From assembly GCA_024305405.1 (NCBI GenBank), contig JAKNDB010000014.1, forward strand, positions 124,001 through 188,000: 64,000 bases of DNA, in the 5' to 3' direction. Positions 55,101 through 64,000 of this stretch are shown piece by piece; the stretch's first letter is position 1, and each line of letters opens with the position of its first letter. The position numbers and the translations under genes are program-made. The DNA comes from Dirofilaria immitis (Eukaryota > Nematoda > Chromadorea > Rhabditida > Onchocercidae). The notes below the pieces were generated by a model that was not told the origin of the DNA, ran no database searches, and was given only the letters and a program-made list of their open reading frames with translations.

Positions 55101-58100
55101 TAAGTTACGATTTACGAAAAATTTGTCCAGATGTGATAAAGCATATTCCAATATTTCAAGATGGTTTGCAGTCATCTGCAAATTGATGAATGAAATATAT
55201 ATATATATATCCGATAAAAATATGATTTATTTAAGTAAATTCAACAGAATAATAATTATACAAAAAAGATATAAAGAAACTCATTTTAAGTTAATTCCAA
55301 TGCAATAAATAATTTCCAATTTTTAAAGATAAAATCATCTAGCGATAGTCTATTGTTGCGCGTTTTTATTGACGTTAATGATAAAATGAAATAATACATG
55401 TTAAAATGTTGCAGCGCAAAAGTGAATGTATGAAATGATTTTTATAGTTATGATCCGGATTAAACCTGTTTATAGAGGCTGACAACAGAAACATTATCTT
55501 CCATTTCGCTTTTGGTACTTCGCGATTCCGAAGACGTTAATAATGAATAATGAGATGGTATATGCGCTGATGGTATTCTCTTGTAGCTCTCTGCCGAAGT
55601 GCATCGAATACTGCAACCTAAATTGATCATTCTGTCGAATTTATCCAACAAAGCTTGCAAATAAATCATATTTTTTATCGGAATTATTGGATAAAATAAT
55701 AAAAAAATGCTTTGTTTAAATTTTAAAAATTGCTAAATTAGCTAATTTGTTCTGTTCTGTATATCAACATTTCAATTTAATTTTTAATCTTTTGAATAAA
55801 CTGAAAAAAAAGAAAAAAACAAAGTCAATACAATCGCATGAAGAGTATGGCATGCCAATTCGGCGGTTTCTTCTTGCTTCAGTTTCTGAAGTCAACTTAG
55901 AACGGTTGATACTATGAACATATTGAAGTTGGTGGATCGCGGGTTTATTTCGGTAGAAAACTTTATCGGACTGTGCTGTTTGTTTTATACTTCCGAACTG
56001 CAAAATAATAAGTGTTAACTATGAAAAATTTATTTCGAATATTTTAGATCAAATTTTAAATATTTAAAATTCCACGAACTCTTGGGCTATTGGTTCTGTT
56101 TGAGAGTTTATGAGAAGATATTAGTGGTGATGGCGGTATAGATGATATGCCAGACATTGTTGGTTTCGTAGTTGCATGTACATTTTTTTGCATTTACTTG
56201 TATAATCCATTGCTTCGGTAAACCGTCACCAATATTTTTCCGAGTAGTTGGGATAGATATCGTAGGTTCCCGTAAATATTGATGCTGCAAATACATAATT
56301 TTCCAACTCTATTTAAGTAGATCGTTTTATTTGCTTTTAAAATTTTCAAATTTTTAATCATGAAATACTAATGATTTCATCTAAAGTGACTTATCTTTGC
56401 CACTATGTTATCGGAATCTGCAAATTCGGTTGACTGCTCCCAATCTGGAATGATGAATCTTTGATCTGATTCATGGTCACCTGTATTATGTCGAATTCGT
56501 TCTCGTTGCTGCTGTTGTCGTAAGATTCTATCACTTGCCATCTGATTCGCAAGGAAAATAGCATTGAACGTTTACTTCAGATACATCAGATAAGAAGAAT
56601 GGAATGGAATACAGTATACTAAGGATCGAGTACAAAAGATATGGTGATTCGATGATTTTCTTGTTTCTTTGTATCTAAAGGGACAACTAATTCGTGAAAT
56701 TAGAAATAATCTTGCAGAAACATACTTGAAATGTATTTAAAATATTTTTGAAATTTTTCAATCGTGGTAGATTTTCTACTTTCTTTTCGGTCATCATTGG
56801 TGACTCTCTGCAACATATCGAACTATGCACAAATTGTGCGTGTGTGTGTTTTTTAAAAAGCAAATATTTAAGATTAAATAATATTTATTGTATAAAAACG
56901 GGCTGAAAATAAATCTTTGTCGTACAAGCAGTATTATCATCGAATTTCGGAAAAAAAGCTGCAAAAAATCAAACATGCTTATGATAAAAATAATTGACTG
57001 TGGCTGCATTACAAACACAACATTGCAGTTCAATAATGTGATGAAAAATTAATTTATAATGGCAACAAATGTTCATTTTATCTTACTTGGATTCAAATTC
57101 AGAACAGGCTAGTTTTTTTAGTTGCTGTTGCAATGTTGTATCTCCCTGATTGTTGCTGATTATATCTGTTTCTGTTATTTGTCTCGCACCACTCTAAAGG
57201 CAATCGTTACAAGTGCATATATAAATACATTTCATCTTGAAATTTTCAAGAAATTGAAATACGAGTTCCAATAAATTTTAGTCAGATTTTACTCCGACTT
57301 CTTATTACAAGTCCTCAAGATCCTAAATTATCTTTGGTTTCAGGTCTAATTCATCCTAAAACACTTCTTTATTCAAAAAATTGATGAAAAGATCACACTA
57401 TCTATCATTATCGATAAAATGAGTGTATCGTTCAAGCTTCAAGCTTTCAACATTAAAGATATTCATGTCATAATATTTTGTCCTATTTTCTAGCTGCTGA
57501 ACGAATTTCAATAATAACATCCACCACATTCTAAAAACATGAATAATCTTGCATTCTTATTTTCATAATATTGAACATACTGTACGCTGTAAAACATATT
57601 TTCAGAAAACTTGCCATTGCATTTTTATTATGATTTTGATTGATGGACGTAGCATATTTTGGCACCGGTTTCAAGATGTCATCACTGATAACTAAAATGT
57701 CACCGATGTTGGGTGGTGGATCTGTCTGCATTTCCAATGATTTCTGATTCAGAGAACTTCTATATGCTAAAAATGCGGATTTTCTGCAGGGATAAAGAGA
57801 CGCATATTTGTTATATTGTTGCTTTTGTTGCCTGTAATGAAAAGAATTATTAAATCTAAAATTTGAATTTTATATTATTTTTTACTACAACTCTTTTAAG
57901 TTTACTTTCCCATGAGGCTAAATGGATTGAAGAAATTCAAGTCATGTGTAACCTCTCGCAGATCGATTTTGACATGGAAACAACGGATTTCAAAACCGAA
58001 ACTTTTTTCCAAAAACCATTAGATCTTTAAATGTTGTAAGAAAATCAAAAATTAGTTCAGTGCAGACATACTTAGCATGATGAAATTTGTTATCACTACT

Positions 58101-58280
58101 GACATCATAGCTGGCAAAATAATTTTGTGGTTTGGCAACAGGTGGAATGATAGCAAAACTACTACGCAGAGATTTTTGATTATTGCTCGAGAATGCTTGA
58201 TGTGATGATTGCTCTTTTGTATAACCATGTTGTTTTTCAGGTGTATGACGTGGATCTTCGATTATCGGGAAAAAATCCAT
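52130..58280 (-). CDS. Large protein with divergent pseudokinase-like C-terminus (about 680 aa)
   Basis: Thirteen exons supported by phase: 58280-58072, 57831-57581, 57193-57087, 56807-56726, 56541-56404, 56284-56080, 55997-55832, 55653-55466, 54888-54769, 54672-54568, 53992-53862, 52587-52465 and 52347-52130. The N-terminal half is low-complexity, rich in Ser/Pro/Gln/Asn, with polar and SxPPSPL-type linkers. The C-terminal 230 residues look like a remote protein-kinase C-lobe: EEYEQKVCFILLQLVCALKS, then SDDLSEFILLCR where HRD..N would be, SIGLCDYGLKIL where DFG would be, and a helical end (VQAWIDSKRADYVNYLVKIG). The layout recalls PEAK/pragmin-type pseudokinases, but this is inference. Single-base gaps are needed at 52562-52566 and 52287-52289; the A7 run at 56183-56189 is off by one or two; the junction 57581/57193 has an unresolved phase, so an exon edge there may be wrong. 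Confidence 0.65.
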
Positions 58281-61200
58281 CTGCTTCAATTAGAACTCAA
58301 GCTGAAAGAAATTCGAGTTAAAATTAAATATTAAAATTTTACGGAACACACCAGATTTTAAATTTTGAAATCTTTAGATGTTTTAAGTGAAATATTTTTC
58401 CAGTTATGATGATGTTGAGAACAAAGCGCATGCTTTTTTAATTTCAAAATCTATCGTAAACTGTTTATTATATTAATATCACTGCTGAATAATCAAAAAA
58501 AAATTTGGACTTGAATTAAAAGAGTTAAAATAAAACTGTTATAAAGTTATTTGATGACTAAATTGCCTACTTAGTTTGCTTCTCTAAATTTTTAACTGAA
58601 ATTTTCAAATTTTTCTCAAGCAAACATTTTTAAGAATCAATGAGTACTTTGCACGAAACAAAAAGAAATAATGGAAAATTCGGATGAATATGACGAAATT
58701 TTTTTTGATGAAATTTATAACACTTATCTAAATTTTCTTGCATTTATCTATTTTTAACAGATTTGAAGAAAAAGAAATGTAAATTTAGATGCTTCCAATA
58801 AATGCAAAAACAATGAATCTTGCATCGGAATTTAAAATTTCTGCTTTGATTCAAATTTTAATTGGATTGAATGAAAACTATAATGATGTAACAATCTCAC
58901 TTCACTGAAATGACAACCTAATGACAAGAAAATTATTCACTCATTCTGAGAATTATTTCAGTACTATAAAATGCACTACCGATTATACGATTACAGTTGG
59001 AGAAACAATAAGGAATGTTATTTTTTTAAAATATATTCATAGTAACGACAAAGATGTGAACACCTGTCCTTTGATCACTCAATTTCTGATTTAAAAAGGT
59101 TTCTGGATTGAAACTCTTATGTTTCTGCCTCCTTTCAATTATTCAAATCTATTTCTTCCTGAATCACACCGGAAGATATAGCAGTCATGCATTACATTCA
59201 TTCGCAAATATCCCGTATTTTTTCAAAAGAGGAATGTTAATAATTTTTATTTAGTTTTGAACCTAGGAAAATGTAACTTTCGAAATGTAAAAATACTAAT
59301 ACAATCAGAAACTCTGTAATTGTAATAAAACAGATTTGTAGTTAATTAATAATCATATTCAGCAATAATCATAGTAACTACCATAGTTATACTGGAGAAA
59401 TCAATAAATTGAAGCATATGAGAAGCTCGTAACTCATAAAAGAAAACTCAGTTTTTGAAAAAAGAATATTACTCTATCCATTTAAGACACTTAAATCATG
59501 CTATACTTCACGATTGTTACAATTTCTGTTACCAAAATTTCTTGCATTATTAATACTTGCTCAATTTCTTCTACTCTTCTACTTAATTTTTTATTGGTTG
59601 AACCGATGATATTTGGAATTGTGTTACGTATGATTCATGCCAATATCTTTTGGATTTGTTTGAACCGAAATCTATCAAGAAAGTTTTCATATTCATATAT
59701 AGTGATATTGCAACACTTTATAACAGAATTTAAAATTGTTCTTGAAATAAGCGTCTAGAAAATGTGAAAATTGCTTGAATAAAAGCTTTTCACTTACGTT
59801 CTATGGACAAAATATTATACGCACAAATAAAAATTATAGTATGGTAAAGTTAAAAAATTACATTTCAAAAAAATGAATCTTTGTAATTAAAGAAAAAAAT
59901 ATCTGTGTGATATACATAAAAGATGCAAGCGCACTTATGAAAACCACATATAAACCCGTACACCTATGTAACTTTATTGTTCAAAATGCAATTTTCAAAT
60001 AATATTTCTACAAATCTTTTATTATAAATGATAAAACAATCAAATAAGTTAAAACTTAAAATGAAAAAATCATATCTTTAAACGATATTTCGATTTCATC
60101 AATAAAAATTAATTATAAAGACAAGAATAATGATTCAATAATGTTCCCAACGAATATCTATAATTCATTAATCGAAGATTTTGCTAAGAAAACTGAGAAT
60201 GAACAATTAATTTTATTATGACCAGATTCCATTCTGGAAAAAGTAATCAGATGGTCGCAATCGCAGCTATGTAGAATGATCAGATAATTTCGGGAAGATA
60301 AATAATGGCTTTTGCAAGTCTATCATTCACAGTAATGACGCATATCTAGCATTTAGCGGGTATATCCAAGGAATGAATGAAAATTCGCTATGTAAATGTT
60401 AATTCGAGATATGTGATTTTAGCTTCTATCATTCGTCAATCAATTTTGAAGATGTCACTAAGTAGACTTTTGTTCGTTCTTCAGTAGGAGAATACGAATA
60501 GCGCAAAGTGGAATGAGCAAACCTGTATTTTGTTCTTTTCGTTACTGAAGGATGAAGAGATGTTTGTCAATTTATCTACAAAAGTTTACCCTCCTATAAT
60601 TTTGCTTTAATATTCACAGTAGCATCGAATACAAAAAAGTAAAATAATATAAGCACCTGCTTAGCCCACCTTTTTATTTTATTTCTGGATTTCAGTCCAA
60701 AAATTTTATGATGCAAAATAAAAGCAAAAATAAAAATATTCAATTTTCAAAAATTTTATCAGGATTTATAGTTTTATTCCGAATAATTCCATATAATATC
60801 TTAATGATATAATAACTCAGAACATCGCTTTGCATGATAGTTTAAATGATTATCAAGATTCTAATTTTTTCCTATTAACCTTACTTTTTTAATTGATTAT
60901 TAGCTTTGCAAAACTCATATTTGTTTGAATCTTTTAATTTCAATTTACACTAAAATTTGAAAATCTAAAATTTTCGAAAAAATACATTTTGATTAATGTA
61001 TAAGTGCATGTAATATGGAAAATAAATAATTTACACAAAATGTACAATAAATTTTCGGATAGTGGCAGAATAAAGTAAACAAACAATAGTTCCTAATTTC
61101 AAGTGGTAAAACTTTATACTCTCATTCATCATTGATATCTCTGCCATGAATATCTCTAAAAAAACTCATATTTCGTCCCGTATTTTATAAGCATTGAGAG

Positions 61201-62288
61201 AGAAAATGCTATATCAAATAATCAAGAAGCATTAAAAATTCGTTAACGAAAATTAGAGCGAAATAAAACAATCACTGAATGCATCATACATGTTGTAAAA
61301 AATGGTAGCAGGATAACGGAAATTTAAATGAATCATATAAATTTAAGAATTTACTATGACTAGCTTTTAAAACTTGCTTGTTTTTTTGTCGAGACTATTT
61401 ATTTAGAACGTTCATTTTTCCAAATCAATTAAATAAGTTTCATTTTCTCCATAAAATCTTATAATGGATGATTTTCAAATCAAATTCTAGAAAAAATTTA
61501 ATTGGGTATGGGTTTAAAACAAACAACTTAAATGAGAAATCAAATCAAATTTCAGAAATCGAAATTCCAACGCATATTTAAAAGTAATTAACTAAAAAAT
61601 TAATAGTTCGAATTAAAAAAAACGAAATTTAAAGGACAAATTTTAATTTAGACTTTAAAAATTCAATAAAAAAATTTTTTATGATTTTCTGTTCTAGTTC
61701 ATTACTTACTACTTTCATTATGGAAACTATGGAATCAATACAAATTAAATTAATCTCAAAGTTAACATCAAATTAAAAATTAAAACTGAATTATATGATG
61801 AGAGAAGATATGAGTCATTAAATGCAGCAGATTTTAATACCAAATAATTTAAAAAGATGTTGACTTCGAGATTAATTTTAATTTATATTGATTCCATAGT
61901 TTTTAAATCACACAGACTTAACTCATTTAAGTTCAAAAATAAAATTTAAAGAGGTATTCAGGGACAAATATAGAGCTGTAAATTTCAATGCGGGAAGGAT
62001 ACGGCGCTCAATGGTCAGTTTGAATTTGTTCATCGTAAATTTTGAGCCGTTGTTTTGACGTATTCACGATGAATTATGCTTCTGTTTATCTTAATTATAA
62101 ATTGACTTGCTTTTTATGGACTATTCCTTATCTATGATCAGCTATGAATAAATTTTATTTCTCCGTGCTTGACTTATTGAATGTAATACGTGAATTTTCA
62201 TGCTAAATCGATGTTCTCACGAGTTTCTTTTCTTCTGTGTCAAATTTCTTATTACTTTTATTATTAATTCCAGTTTGATTTATTTGAA
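58281..62288. other. Intergenic between divergent genes
   Basis: About 4 kb of AT-rich sequence upstream of both the pseudokinase-like gene (-) and rad-51 (+). Frames such as 59498-59758 are hydrophobic chance translations of T-rich DNA with no splice support. It must hold both promoters. Confidence 0.5.
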
Positions 62289-63981
62289 ATGGCTCAAAGA
62301 CAAAAGGAAAAGCAGAAGGCTTCTACTTCAACAGCAGCAGCAACAGTATTAACAGAGCAAACAAGTAAGATTATTCCAGCTGAAGAGGAAGATGCTAATT
62401 CTTATACAGTTATCGATAAACTAGAGGTAATGTTTCACAGTAAAATCTAAACTTTCTTTAATCTTGGATTTTTATTAAAATTTGGGATAAATCTACATCT
62501 AATAACACACTCGTTGACTTAAGATAATAAAATTCATTAGCAGACAAAATTATTAAATCATCCAGTATAGTTATATTATGATATTTAAGGATTTTGATTT
62601 GTTTGATAAGAATGTAAAAAGACATCAGTCATGGAAATATTTCTTTCTTCCATTTGTTAATTAATATCTCTAAGAAAAATTGAAAGAATTCATATCAAAA
62701 TTATGATTCTTGAAAACTAATAAATAAGAAGATGTACGGAAATAAACGCGATTAAAATTTAATTCATGCTTGTTAATGAGAGGAATAGTTTGGTATACAG
62801 TAGCAAATTTTTAGTGCACTTCTGAAGGCATTTCTTTGAGACACGAAAAAGAAGGAATAAGAGATGTATCTCACCGATGCATTTACTAAAATTTTATAAT
62901 GCCGTAATTTGAACTACAAGCGTTGATGCGCTGAAAATTCCTCTCATTTTATTTTTTTAGCAGTTTGGAATACCGATTGCTGATATTCGAAAACTGAAAG
63001 TAGCTGGTTTTTTCACATTCGAAGCAATCGCATATGCACCACGCAAAGAATTGTATGCTATCAAAGGCATAAGCGAACAGAAAGCTGAAAAAATTTTCGT
63101 AAATAATTTATTTTATTGCATTATTTTTGGTTTATAAAAGTGAGAAGACCATCTTCCATGAAAGATTAAGACTGTACAGATTCTTTAAGAAATTATCAGA
63201 CTTCGTAAGACAGAACAATGCTCTTTGTATTTATGACGTAACTAAGTAAAGATCCGTTAAACTTGTAAGAAGATTGGCGAGTGTGTTTTCTCAGCATTAA
63301 TTTTCTTAACCGCAATAATATATTCCAGTTCAGAAAAGTATTAGAGAATTTGAAGTATATGTAGAATACTAGAAATCTGGAAATGAAAATTTATTCGATA
63401 AAAGTTAGCTCAACTTTTCTTTTAGGATCTATCTATCTGGGCGAGACTGTAATAAGAGTCAAATGCTTAGAGTTTTCTAATATTTCATTTGATTAAGGCA
63501 GAAGCAGCGAAACTAGTACCAATGGGTTTTATTACTGCTAGTGAAGTGCATGTCAAGCGATCCGAAATCATCCAAATAAGTACTGGTAGTCGTGAACTAG
63601 ATCGTCTTCTTGGAGGTGGAGTGGAAACGGGATCTATTACTGAGGTAAAATGTTATCATCTTTGACGGACATCAACTCATATGTAGTACTTTGCAAAATT
63701 TTTTTGGTGAATGTTATGATCGGTAATAATTTGTATTTTTAATTTTGATAAGAAACTTTGTTGGTAATGAACTGTTTTCTTGAAATTAATCAGATCGTTT
63801 ATAGCTTTTTCATATTTTTCTAGATATTCGGCGAGTTTCGTACCGGAAAAAGTCAGCTCTGTCATACATTAGCCGTAATGTGTCAATTACCAGTGGATAT
63901 GGGAGGAGCGGAAGGAAAATGTCTTTGGATTGATACTGAGGGTACATTCCGTCCGGAGAGGTTGCTTGCTGTAGCTGAAAG
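62289..63981 (+). CDS. rad-51: RAD51 recombinase, 5' exons (gene continues past window)
   Basis: Four exons: 62289-62426, 62961-63098, 63498-63644 and 63824-63981, the last ending in phase 2 at a GTCAGT donor, so the gene runs off the right edge. RAD51 forms filaments on single-stranded DNA and drives strand exchange in homologous recombination and meiosis, in the nucleus. The N-terminal domain carries the helix-hairpin-helix part ([30 protein letters not shown]), then [27 protein letters not shown] and the Walker A segment [16 protein letters not shown] at about residues 144-159. The motif [11 protein letters not shown] follows; Walker B is beyond the edge. The N-terminal 25 residues are Lys/Gln/Ala/Thr-rich and unconserved. 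A TTCCAG acceptor 15 bases before the ATG fits trans-splicing. No frame break is needed here. Confidence 0.96.
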
Positions 63982-64000
63982 GTCAGTCCTTTTAAAACTT

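Noticed and set aside
59498..59758. Hydrophobic 86-codon frame resembling a membrane protein
   Set aside because: T-rich DNA translates to Leu/Ile/Phe by chance; no splice sites, signal structure or homology.

Overview
This window is nuclear DNA from a nematode, most likely a filarial worm. It is very AT-rich. Its genes are split into many small exons joined by consensus GT..AG introns, and several start codons lie just after a TTTCAG-like acceptor, as expected for spliced-leader trans-splicing. Wolbachia-like bacterial gene fragments lie between eukaryotic genes at about 45.0-45.7 kb, which is the main argument for a filarial host. The species cannot be named from the sequence alone.

Layout. 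1-1.8 kb (+): 3' half of an SLC46-like MFS transporter. 3.4-6.9 kb (-): PP1 catalytic subunit, orthologue of C. elegans gsp-1. 14.9-19.2 kb (+): an eight-exon protein with a PP1-docking RVSF motif and an SILKK element. 21.5-22.2 kb (+): a tentative small secreted protein. 22.5-23.0 kb (-): 5' part of a Ly6/three-finger-like secreted cysteine-rich protein. 26.9-31.2 kb (-): a complete 13-exon aminergic-type rhodopsin-family GPCR. 31.2-41.8 kb: no gene found. 41.8-43.6 kb (-): an eIF1AD homologue. 45.0-45.7 kb (-): joined, truncated Wolbachia-like plsC and dnaE fragments. 46.5-46.9 kb: a possible decayed mariner-type element. 47.2-51.3 kb (+): an ANKS3 homologue with ankyrin repeats, SAM domain and coiled coil. 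52.1-58.3 kb (-): a protein of about 680 residues with a divergent, pseudokinase-like C-terminus. 62.3 kb to the end (+): 5' part of rad-51.

The reading frames of the conserved genes repeatedly break by one missing base, usually in a short homopolymer. I count at least a dozen such sites in seven separate loci. Adding one base at each restores family-conserved sequence, correct splice phase and a total length divisible by three. I treat these as base-calling or assembly under-counts and not as pseudogenes. Exon coordinates are as they stand in this sequence.

The only evident functional link between neighbours is the PP1 catalytic subunit and the RVSF-motif protein 8 kb away. That is suggestive, but not evidence that the two are partners.
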